A DNA stretch of 6,586 bases from Microcaldota archaeon (GTDB taxonomy: Archaea; Micrarchaeota; Micrarchaeia; Micrarchaeales; Micrarchaeaceae): contig JAJZDT010000008.1 in assembly GCA_021851535.1 (NCBI GenBank), positions 1-6,586 of the forward strand. The letters are read 5' to 3'. Position numbers and translations under genes: made by a program. The notes below the pieces were generated by a model. That model made no database searches. It worked only from the letters and a program-made list of their open reading frames with translations, and was not told where the DNA came from. Shown one piece after another: positions 1-6,553 of the stretch; positions within the stretch are counted from its first letter, which is position 1, and every line of letters starts with the position of its first letter.

Positions 1-1
1 T

Positions 2-610
2 GCCATATCTATATTGCTTGAAACCAGCTTTGTTTTTGCAGAACCCTATACAATATTTTCATTATCCACAATTGCAGGTTTTTTGATACTTCTGCTTTCT
101 GCATACAATATAATTATTATTATGCGTCAGAGAGGGCGCAGTTTTAAAAATATTCGAATAGACCCCTCCAAACCATATAGCAATATGTTAAAATTATCCG
201 ATGAACTTATCTCGAAGATGAATGGAAATATAAAAATACTAGACATGCATTTTGATTCTATAGGACTTAAAAACCTTGCAATACTTTTAGATTTGTCTAA
301 GCGCAATTACACTGCAATATATGTGCTTACTGGACATGAGCGCATGAGTAGTAGATTTGCAAGGGAATGTATGGAGTTTAGACATGAGATGCAAAACAAG
401 AACATTTATTTTGAACTGCGCATAATGGATGTACAAGATACCTCAATGCAGCATGAGCGTTTAATGTTTGATAATACAAACGCATATAAAATTCCTCCGT
501 TTAATATAATAAACAAAAAAAGTGAACATATCGTAAAGATGAGCCATATAGATGCAAATAGAAGTTTTGATAAACTCTGGGCGCAGGCACGCAAAATAGA
601 AAACCAATAA
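2..610 (+). CDS. Membrane-anchored protein with probable degenerate PLD-like domain, 5' partial
   Basis: The frame is open to the left edge, and the TTG at 14 has no ribosome binding site in front of it, so I treat the gene as 5' truncated rather than starting there. Counting from that TTG as residue 1, a hydrophobic helix spans about 14-37 and is followed by the basic stretch RQRGR, which suggests that the rest (about 160 residues) is cytosolic. The soluble part alternates short beta strands and helices: KILDMHF near 74-80, AIYVLTGHER at 101-110, then YFELRIMDV, HERLMFDN at 147-154, a KIPPFNIINKKSEHI loop, and a C-terminal FDKLW followed by QARKI. This order resembles single-half phospholipase D-like domains, where H-x-K/R-x4-D is followed by a lysine-rich loop and a final F-x-x-LW helix. 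Here the HKD-like motif is HERLMFDN, with Arg for Lys and Asn at the Asp position, so catalysis is doubtful. A signalling or binding role is more likely. The gene lies 13 bases before the giant surface-protein gene on the same strand. The coding call is firm; the PLD-like assignment is tentative. Confidence 0.8.
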   Translation, partial: AISILLETSFVFAEPYTIFSLSTIAGFLILLLSAYNIIIIMRQRGRSFKNIRIDPSKPYSNMLKLSDELISKMNGNIKILDMHFDSIGLKNLAILLDLSKRNYTAIYVLTGHERMSSRFARECMEFRHEMQNKNIYFELRIMDVQDTSMQHERLMFDNTNAYKIPPFNIINKKSEHIVKMSHIDANRSFDKLWAQARKIENQ

Positions 611-620
611 TTCAAAAAAT

Positions 621-626
621 GAGGTG
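621..626 (+). promoter_or_regulatory. Shine-Dalgarno GAGGTG overlapping the assigned GTG start
   Basis: GAGGTG is a perfect six-base match to the archaeal anti-Shine-Dalgarno CACCTC. Its last three bases are the GTG at 624, the first usable start codon of the giant gene. A ribosome bound here would normally start 5-9 bases further on, where the in-frame codons are ATA (633, 639 and 642). The site therefore marks the start region well but leaves the exact start open. No promoter is visible in the 13-base gap, which fits co-transcription with the upstream gene. Confidence 0.6.
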
Positions 627-698
627 CTTAATATAACTATAATAAAATTATTTTATATCCTATTTAGTTTACTTTTGTTTTGTTCATTTGCGCTTGCG
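624..698 (+). other. Sec signal peptide, residues 1-25
   Basis: A short N-region carrying one lysine (Lys8) is followed by a strongly hydrophobic core (LFYILFSLLLF) and the small-residue motif ALA, giving a predicted signal peptidase cut between Ala25 and Gln26. If translation really starts at ATA 633 or 639, Lys8 and the whole core are still kept, so export is predicted in either case. Cys20 lies inside the core and is removed with the peptide; it is not followed by a lipobox-like context. Confidence 0.85.
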
Positions 699-3600
699 CA
701 AAGTCCTAATGTATATTTGTCCATGCCCAATAATCCCGTATACAATGGGACTAATGGTACGTTTATTTTCGGCTCGCAAGCAGGTCCTGGAACTGCGCAT
801 ATATCTATAAATGGGGTTGCGGTAAATACCACAAACATAGGTTATCCTTATGGTGCTATCGGGCTCTCATCAGAAGAAACCTATTATATGGAAGTAATGA
901 ATGGAAATATTTATGCTACAGCTTATCCTGGAGACGTAGTGCCTATACATATAGTGAATACAACAAGTTTCAATGCTCCCTATTCTGTACCATCTCTTCC
1001 CCCATATACATTTACTCCTTATATCACATATTCCTCAAATCATTCATTAGAATACTATCTAAATGAATCATCAGCATCCGTTCAGGTTATCTCCACATCA
1101 AATAATGCAGTGATTCGCACAATAACTGGATTTCAAAAACCCAGCGCAATAGGCGCTGTTCCGAATACTAACATTCTCTATGTGCTCGCAGACAATAACA
1201 ATACGATTAATGTATTAAATTACACTGCAAGCAATATTATAAGAGTTATTTCTGTAGGCTCAAGCCCGTCTGCCATGGCATTCTCTCAGAACGGCACGTT
1301 CGCATATGTCGTAAACTCTGGAGGGGATAGTGTATCCGTTCTAAATACTCAAACAAATACTCTTTTATCTAACATTAATTTAAATGTGCAATGTCTTGGA
1401 AATGATGTATACGCTAATAGCTCGAAAATACTCTATGTAGATGCCACGTGTTCACCGAACGGTGAAATTATCGCTATAAACACAACGTCCAATCATGTCA
1501 TAGGCAGTATAAAGTTAACTGGATTCATGCCAAGCGCTCTTGCAATGTCAAAATCAGGAAATATTCTATACGCATCCTATGTGGATGTAGGCATTAATTA
1601 TAGCGCATTTCCTCTATCTCATCTTTTAGAGTTTAATACATCTAGGGGATTTGTGAGCGCTCCTGTTGCCGCTGGCTCTTATGCAATTACAGTTAACTCT
1701 CAAAGTACATCAACCTTTTTATCAAATACCACGACAAAAACATATACTATTTCTAAAGCATCTCCAATGCTCTTTTTGAATACCTCAAAGAGTTTCCCAT
1801 ATAACGGTACTACTCCTGGCAATATTTATTATGGCATATTTACGTCCACAAATAATAATCCGCTTAGTGCAAAACTTTATGTAAATTATGCAAATACTGC
1901 AAATACTCAATCCCCCTATATTTCTAGTTCAACAAACGAAATTTCTGTCATTACAGACAATACCTCTTTTTATGTATCGCTCCCACTTATTGCAGCCGTG
2001 GATAATAAATATGTAGATTTTACAACAAATTGGCAGACATTATCGAATCTGAATACACAAACAAATACAATAACTACAACAAATACTCTGCCAATAACAA
2101 GCCAGATCACAATAGCAGGCTCCCCAACGCAAGATAACGTATACATTCTAAATGATCCATCTAATGGTAATATGAGTATGGTATCATATAACTGGACAAG
2201 CGGTTCTAACGATACATTATATTTTCCGTCAGCATATCCACCAACTCCCCCTCCACAAATAAGTATATTGCCGAATGGAAAGTTTGCTTTTGTTACAAAT
2301 CCACAACAAAATCAGATTTATAAAGTGAATTTAGGTAATTATTCTACTAATACCTTAAAACTTATTACACAATTTCCTCCAACTGGGCAACCAAATAGTA
2401 GCTACATTATTAATCCACAGCCAAGTTATCTATCCTCAACTCCAAATAGCAGTACGATATATGTCTCGGATACTGGAGTACAAAACAATTCAATTTCTAT
2501 TATAAATGTTTCAAGATTCAGCCTCATAACCTCCATACCTATCGGCAATAATATAATACCTGGCAGTATACTCATACCAAATTCTCATTTTGGTTATGTC
2601 GTTTTTTACTCTAATACGAATAACACTTCCGGGATAAAAGAGATAAACCTTACAACTAACCGTATAATAAAAACAATATTTATAAACAGAAGTATCGTCA
2701 ATATGCAAATACCAAGCCCTGGGAGTATTGCATATATAGAATATATAAACATAACACAAAATAACTTAGGCATATCGAAAGCAAAATATGGGATATACGC
2801 ATTGTCCTTATTAACCGGAGAAATCTTAGGTGGTTATAATACATATCCAGAAATGGAGCAAAGCGCATATCTACCATTTAAGAATAGCCTCTATTATGCC
2901 ACAAACAATCCATATCTTAATGCTCTAGCATCAATCTATAATACCTATAATACTAGCGTAAACGCCGGCTCTTATACTGTAACATTAAATACCACAGGAA
3001 ATGCAAATTATACAAGCAATTCAATAACCATGTCATTTAGCATAACAACAAATGGTCTTACATCCCAAATAATAGAACCCTCCTCTATAAATATAGATAA
3101 CGGTCAGAGCCTTACATTGCGTACAACAACAGCCGGCGGAATATCTCCTTACACTTATCAATGGTATGCGGGCTCATCTTCTAGCTGCTCGTCGAATTCT
3201 GCAATAGGCAATGCTATTTCATCATCGTATACATTCTTAGCTACATCATCAACATATTATTGTGTTCTTACTTCTGATGCATCAATACCAAGCAATCAAG
3301 TATATACTCAAAGTGTGCATGTAGTTGTAAACCCTAGCATTACTACCGCAACAATCTCACCAACAACACCTATATTAGATCAGGGTCAATCAGTACTTCT
3401 TAGCGCAAATCCAAATGGGGGCACAGCGCCATATACATACCAATGGTACTACAGTTCAAGTTCAACATGTAATACTAAAACAGCAATAATCTTAGCAAAT
3501 ACACAAAACTATAGTGCATCTCCTACGTCTACAGAATATTTTTGTTATGTAGTAAATGATAGTTCCTATATACCAGACTCCGTTCTTGTGGCATCATCAA

Positions 3601-6521
3601 AAGTAACTGTGAATACTGATCTTAGTGCTGGAGCAGTTACTCCAAATAGTTATATTATGGATCAGGGCCAATTAGTACTTCTTAGCGCAAATCCTACTGG
3701 AGGCACAGCACCTTACACTTATCAATGGTATGCGGGCTCATCTTCTAGCTGCCTATCAGATGTTGCAATCAGTGGTGCTACTGCTTCTACATATACAGCC
3801 TCACCCTCGTCATCTACCTATTATTGTTATAAAGTTACCGATAGCGCAACAACACCACAGAGCGTTTATTCAAATACAATGCACATACAAATAAATCCAG
3901 ACTTATCCGTTCAATCATCCACTTTATCATCATCAAGTGTTGATATAAATCAACCTATAACATTATCAATTGATATTGCAGGTGGAACATCGCCATATAA
4001 TTATACTTATTATGTATACAATAATTCAAACAAACATTTAGCATACAAACAAACATACATTACCTCGTCGACTACAAATTCCTTTACTTTCACAACCGGA
4101 AATGAGGCTGAATATGTAACAAATGCAACAATAAAAGATAGTGCGCCTACAATTCAATCTGTACTATCTAGTACGGACCTTTTCGCTGTATTTGCAAATG
4201 GAGCTTTATCTATAAATAATCTATTAGCAACAAATACATTACTTGATTTAGGACAAACATCAATTTTAAGTGGGAGCGCAACCGGTGGAATCGGTACCTA
4301 TGGATATTCATGGTTTGAGCAAATACCTGGTTCAACAAGTTTATCTAAAATTTCAGCTGCCAACCAAAATGTTTATACCTTTAATAGCGCAAGTGTTTCA
4401 ACTGGCGATTATAAATTCATGTTTCAAGTAAACGATTCTGGACAAACTACCAATAATATCGCAAATTCTATACTCCTAGATATAAATGTGTCTCCAACGT
4501 TTAATATTGTTGCATCCTCTGTAAATACAACAAGGCAGCAAGTTGGTTCAGCGGTACTTTTATCTGCAGGAATTTCTGGCGGAACTCCTCCATACACCTA
4601 TACTTATAATATATATAATTCAACAACAAATGCACACATATATTCAAAATCCTATACCACATCATCGACATCAAATACCTTTGAATATTTTGGAACTGTA
4701 GGCAATTTTTATTCGATAATAAATGTGCAGGACTCTGCAACAACACCATTAGTAAAAAGCACTTCAAATATGGTATTTGACATATTCCCGGCGCTTATAG
4801 CGCCTTCTATAAGCGCGACAAATACTATACTTGACGTAGGCCAGGTAAGTTATCTATCTACTTCAGGAGCATCAGGCGGAACGGGAAATTTTGTTTATAC
4901 TTGGTATGCTGATGATCCTGGCGTTAGTGGATTTTCACCAATAATACTTAACGGTACTAGATATATAGGGAGAGCAACTACTTTTAATACAATAAACAAA
5001 ATGTCCAGCGACGTTAATTATATTTTAAAAGTAGAAGGTACTGACACTGGTCTTACAGCGAGCAATACTATAAATTCTAGTGCTATCTATCTAACCTTAA
5101 ATCCGGATCTGGGCAAATTAAATTTATCAGAAAATACGAATTCGATTTCTGCTGGAGGCAATATACAATTAACTGCGAATATATCTGGAGGCTCAAAGCC
5201 ATATACCTATAATTATAAGATATATAACAGCACTTCAAACGTTCTTATATCCTCTCAGAATTATACAAGCACTGCTGATTATTATGCGGCATCTATACAG
5301 GTAAATACTCAAGGACCCGCATATGCTATTGCATCAATTCATGACTCCGCAACAACTCCGTTATCTAATGTATCCTCTTTAGTGTACTTTAATGTGACTA
5401 AGGCAGTAAGAGTAAATACTGGCGGCGGAGGAGGAGGAGGCGGAGGCGGTGGCGGGGGTGGTGGCGGCGGAGCGCCAGCAAGAAAAGTACAGCCAAATAT
5501 AAATATCGGCCAATTTAGGAATAAAAATGCATTTATACTTTATAATGCGAGCAATAAAAGTACTGTTTTTATATCTAGTTATAACACTACAAATCCATAC
5601 AATATCATAGAACTTACAATAAATAGGACACTTGTAAATTATTCAGGAAGTCTCACACTCGGATTTACCTATCTTAATTATTCAATGAAAGAGAAGATAG
5701 GCACGTATAATATCACTGCAATTTCGGTAGCAGGAAATAAAGAAAATGTATTACTTACCATAACAAATAACAGTACTTTGGTTGCAGATGCAATACAAAA
5801 TTTATCAAAACCAACTGCTCCGGAAAAAATCAATTCAACAACAAGCAATACAATAAAAATTAATCAAACAAATACTTCAAATATTATAATAAGCAACGCA
5901 ATTGCCACAGGTGCACTACGCATCGCAACAAAAATGTTTAACTTTTCAACCACAAAAAGTTTTTCCTTTTCTTATAACGGTATAAATGTTACTATTACAG
6001 CAACTAAAATCTACAATAATCCTATAAATATAACGTTATACAATGATACGAGTGTTATAAATACATCTCCCCATGGTTATGTCAAAAGATTACTCATAAA
6101 TGCTTCAATAAACATTCAAAATGCTATTCAAACAATTCCCCTAAAATCTATTATAATAAATCAGACCACCTTCTGCGCACTAAACGAGGTACCATTTAAT
6201 TATAAAAATGGAAATTGGATAAAGGATAACTATTCTACAAGTGCGCACGGAGGCAACTGTGATATCTCGTTTGAATATAATGGGATTGTATCAGGGCTTT
6301 TTGCTCCTGAATCCCAAGTAACCACAATTTCTACAACCACAACTATACCACAATCTCAACAGAAAACAAAAACAACTTATTCTACAACGATTTCACAACA
6401 AATACAAAATGCGCAAAACACTCAAACAATAAATTATATTTATGATGTTCTAATAGCAATAACCTCAATTATAATAGTGTATCTTATATATCACATACTG
6501 CAAGCGAGATCTATTAAATAA
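624..6521 (+). CDS. Giant modular cell-surface protein: propellers, Ig/PKD-like stalk, C-terminal membrane anchor
   Basis: This 1965-residue protein is secreted and anchored by its C-terminus, and probably works as an adhesin or envelope (S-layer-like) fibre; no enzymatic motif was seen. Residues 1-25 form a Sec signal peptide ending ALA before Gln26. Residues 28-381 and 382-812 are two related modules, each opening with an MBG-like strand containing YNGT (40 and 393) and closing with AGSY (350 and 781), with YVTN-type propeller blades between. Residues 813-1592 hold eight Ig/PKD-like domains. Next come a 17-glycine hinge (1600-1616), an Asn-rich beta domain (1617-1895) with Cys1851 and Cys1879, a Thr/Ser/Gln linker and a transmembrane helix (1938-1959) followed by QARSIK. 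Sequons of the N-X-S/T type number several dozen, and charged residues are scarce, as is common in archaeal surface proteins exposed to acid or salt. All ten mature cysteines fall in five close pairs. The start is taken as GTG at 624 because it is the only in-frame ATG/GTG/TTG that keeps a complete signal peptide. The coding call and surface location are firm; ligand and partner are unknown. Confidence 0.95.
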   Translation: MLNITIIKLFYILFSLLLFCSFALAQSPNVYLSMPNNPVYNGTNGTFIFGSQAGPGTAHISINGVAVNTTNIGYPYGAIGLSSEETYYMEVMNGNIYATAYPGDVVPIHIVNTTSFNAPYSVPSLPPYTFTPYITYSSNHSLEYYLNESSASVQVISTSNNAVIRTITGFQKPSAIGAVPNTNILYVLADNNNTINVLNYTASNIIRVISVGSSPSAMAFSQNGTFAYVVNSGGDSVSVLNTQTNTLLSNINLNVQCLGNDVYANSSKILYVDATCSPNGEIIAINTTSNHVIGSIKLTGFMPSALAMSKSGNILYASYVDVGINYSAFPLSHLLEFNTSRGFVSAPVAAGSYAITVNSQSTSTFLSNTTTKTYTISKASPMLFLNTSKSFPYNGTTPGNIYYGIFTSTNNNPLSAKLYVNYANTANTQSPYISSSTNEISVITDNTSFYVSLPLIAAVDNKYVDFTTNWQTLSNLNTQTNTITTTNTLPITSQITIAGSPTQDNVYILNDPSNGNMSMVSYNWTSGSNDTLYFPSAYPPTPPPQISILPNGKFAFVTNPQQNQIYKVNLGNYSTNTLKLITQFPPTGQPNSSYIINPQPSYLSSTPNSSTIYVSDTGVQNNSISIINVSRFSLITSIPIGNNIIPGSILIPNSHFGYVVFYSNTNNTSGIKEINLTTNRIIKTIFINRSIVNMQIPSPGSIAYIEYINITQNNLGISKAKYGIYALSLLTGEILGGYNTYPEMEQSAYLPFKNSLYYATNNPYLNALASIYNTYNTSVNAGSYTVTLNTTGNANYTSNSITMSFSITTNGLTSQIIEPSSINIDNGQSLTLRTTTAGGISPYTYQWYAGSSSSCSSNSAIGNAISSSYTFLATSSTYYCVLTSDASIPSNQVYTQSVHVVVNPSITTATISPTTPILDQGQSVLLSANPNGGTAPYTYQWYYSSSSTCNTKTAIILANTQNYSASPTSTEYFCYVVNDSSYIPDSVLVASSKVTVNTDLSAGAVTPNSYIMDQGQLVLLSANPTGGTAPYTYQWYAGSSSSCLSDVAISGATASTYTASPSSSTYYCYKVTDSATTPQSVYSNTMHIQINPDLSVQSSTLSSSSVDINQPITLSIDIAGGTSPYNYTYYVYNNSNKHLAYKQTYITSSTTNSFTFTTGNEAEYVTNATIKDSAPTIQSVLSSTDLFAVFANGALSINNLLATNTLLDLGQTSILSGSATGGIGTYGYSWFEQIPGSTSLSKISAANQNVYTFNSASVSTGDYKFMFQVNDSGQTTNNIANSILLDINVSPTFNIVASSVNTTRQQVGSAVLLSAGISGGTPPYTYTYNIYNSTTNAHIYSKSYTTSSTSNTFEYFGTVGNFYSIINVQDSATTPLVKSTSNMVFDIFPALIAPSISATNTILDVGQVSYLSTSGASGGTGNFVYTWYADDPGVSGFSPIILNGTRYIGRATTFNTINKMSSDVNYILKVEGTDTGLTASNTINSSAIYLTLNPDLGKLNLSENTNSISAGGNIQLTANISGGSKPYTYNYKIYNSTSNVLISSQNYTSTADYYAASIQVNTQGPAYAIASIHDSATTPLSNVSSLVYFNVTKAVRVNTGGGGGGGGGGGGGGGGGAPARKVQPNINIGQFRNKNAFILYNASNKSTVFISSYNTTNPYNIIELTINRTLVNYSGSLTLGFTYLNYSMKEKIGTYNITAISVAGNKENVLLTITNNSTLVADAIQNLSKPTAPEKINSTTSNTIKINQTNTSNIIISNAIATGALRIATKMFNFSTTKSFSFSYNGINVTITATKIYNNPINITLYNDTSVINTSPHGYVKRLLINASINIQNAIQTIPLKSIIINQTTFCALNEVPFNYKNGNWIKDNYSTSAHGGNCDISFEYNGIVSGLFAPESQVTTISTTTTIPQSQQKTKTTYSTTISQQIQNAQNTQTINYIYDVLIAITSIIIVYLIYHILQARSIK
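705..1766 (+). other. Module 1: MBG-like sandwich with inserted YVTN-type beta-propeller
   Basis: Residues 28-381. The opening strand NPVYNGTNGTF (38-48 region) and the closing segment AAGSYAITV (349-357) ending in TYTISKASP look like the first and last strands of one MBG-like bacterial/archaeal beta-sandwich domain. Between them lie about five propeller blades at roughly 143-182, 183-225, 226-268, 269-312 and 313-343. The clearest is blade 3, AYVVNSGGDSVSVLNTQTNT from 227, a near-textbook YVTN repeat, and the PSAMAFSQNG and PSALAMSKSG segments give the usual inner-strand signature. Cys257 and Cys276 are close enough to form a disulfide within adjacent blades. Blade edges are by eye; the true count could be six or seven if the weakly conserved region 110-142 contributes. 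Confidence 0.7.
1767..3059 (+). other. Module 2: second MBG-like sandwich with inserted beta-propeller
   Basis: Residues 382-812 repeat the plan of module 1. The opening strand carries FPYNGT (391-396) and the closing segment reads NAGSYTVTLNTTGNANYT from 780, a typical MBG_2-like tail. Between them, from about 455 to 778, propeller-like blades are recognised at YILND (507), KFAFVTN (553), STIYVSD (610), GYVVFY (657), IAYIEY (702) and LYYATN (756), about six in all. The seven-residue string LNTQTNT occurs in both modules (240-246 and 476-482), though at a different place relative to the blades. Blades are less regular than in module 1 and carry many N-X-S/T sequons. There is no cysteine in this module. 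Confidence 0.62.
3060..3899 (+). repeat. Three class A repeats with exact 94-residue (282-base) period and relocated disulfide
   Basis: Trp847, 941 and 1035, and the cysteine pairs 855/880, 949/974 and 1043/1068, are each spaced by exactly 94 residues. Each pair is C-x24-C with the first Cys eight residues after the Trp and the second in a YYC or YFC motif. DNA identity is still visible: 42 bases are identical between repeats A1 (3147-3188) and A3 (3711-3752), and 21 bases between A2 (3392-3412) and A3 (3674-3694), so these are the most recently duplicated or homogenised domains of the array. Confidence 0.85.
4791..4816. repeat. Perfect 10-bp inverted repeat with 6-base loop at the seventh-domain boundary
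   Basis: GCGCTTATAG at 4791-4800 is the exact reverse complement of CTATAAGCGC at 4807-4816, separated by CGCCTT. The left arm begins at the codon for Ala1390, the first residue of the seventh Ig-like domain. It lies inside the reading frame and is not followed by a T-tract, so it is not a normal terminator. It may be chance, an mRNA hairpin, or a scar of domain shuffling. Confidence 0.5.
5421..5471 (+). other. Poly-glycine hinge, 17 residues, GC-rich island
   Basis: Seventeen consecutive glycine codons encode residues 1600-1616, between the Ig-like stalk and the C-terminal domain. All four glycine codons are used (GGC, GGA, GGT and GGG), so the tract is not a single pure trinucleotide run. 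It stands out as a 51-base G-rich block in AT-rich surroundings. It probably acts as a flexible hinge; its length is a likely site of strain variation or of assembly error. Confidence 0.9.
5472..6308 (+). other. C-terminal Asn-rich beta domain of the giant protein
   Basis: Residues 1617-1895 alternate short beta-prone segments with many sequons and show no match I can name. The last part, from about 1820, reads as an amphipathic strand (RLLINASINI), then FCALNEVPFNYKNGNW (Cys1851, Trp1865), HGGNC (Cys1879) and a closing ISFEYNGIVSGLFAP. The plan of a dipeptide-turn NG-NW strand followed by a closing aromatic strand recalls the membrane-proximal domains that precede PGF-CTERM anchors in other archaea, but no PGF motif follows. 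The Cys pair probably forms a disulfide. Confidence 0.5.
6309..6518 (+). other. Thr/Ser/Gln linker and C-terminal membrane anchor
   Basis: Residues 1896-1937 are a low-complexity linker rich in Thr, Ser and Gln with the string STTTTIP, a probable O-glycosylated spacer crossing the wall or S-layer. Residues 1938-1959 form one hydrophobic helix (core VLIAITSIIIVYLIY), followed by QARSIK, whose Arg and Lys mark the cytosolic side. This gives N-outside, C-inside topology and anchors the fibre in the membrane. Confidence 0.85.
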
Positions 6522-6553
6522 AAATCAAATAAATATAAACAAAAGAAACTCAA

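Larger units (their letters stand above)
3060..5399 (+). repeat. Eight tandem Ig/PKD-like domains, order A-A-A-B-C-B-C-B
   Basis: Residues 813-1592. By motif the domains start at 813, 905, 999 (class A), 1093 (B), 1194 (C), 1292 (B), 1390 (C) and 1495 (B), each 92-105 residues. All share a hydrophobic B-strand-like segment such as VLLSA, then a G-G-x-x-P/x-Y-x-Y turn, a final D-S/T segment, and a last strand mostly ending NP or similar before the next domain. Class A has D-x-G-Q, QWY and a Cys pair. Class B lacks Trp and Cys, reads YxYxxYN and mostly ends DSATTP or DSAPT. Class C keeps D-x-G-Q and a Trp but no Cys and has a PG turn. Such arrays serve as rigid, extended stalks in archaeal and bacterial surface proteins. 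The repeats are coding and diverged at DNA level except for short blocks in class A. Confidence 0.85.

Noticed and set aside
406..838. Two short minus-strand frames (406-615 and 653-838)
   Set aside because: Both are antisense to better supported plus-strand genes; the hydrophobic look of the first mirrors the AT-rich sense codons.
1890..1907. Two adjacent copies of GCAAATACT
   Set aside because: The nine-base duplication encodes Ala-Asn-Thr twice in a low-complexity loop and is too short to carry meaning by itself.
2511..2759. Open frame of 82 codons on the minus strand
   Set aside because: It lies entirely inside the giant gene, has a composition typical of an antisense shadow, no ribosome binding site and no recognisable motif.
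4501..4767. Open frame of 88 codons on the minus strand
   Set aside because: It is antisense to the sixth Ig-like domain, whose protein pattern is clearly conserved with domains 4 and 8, so the plus strand is the coding one.
3060..5399. Regularly spaced repeats that could suggest a CRISPR or DNA satellite array
   Set aside because: The period is about 280-315 bases, the units are coding and mostly diverged at DNA level, and they read as Ig/PKD-like domains.
6309..6521. PGF-CTERM or other sortase/archaeosortase signal at the C-terminus
   Set aside because: No PGF or LPxTG motif precedes the helix; the tail looks like a plain transmembrane anchor.
6531..6540. TATA-like AAATATAAAC as promoter of a gene to the right
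   Set aside because: The surroundings are very AT-rich, no BRE-like purine element is clear, and oligo-T tracts follow directly, so a terminator region fits better.
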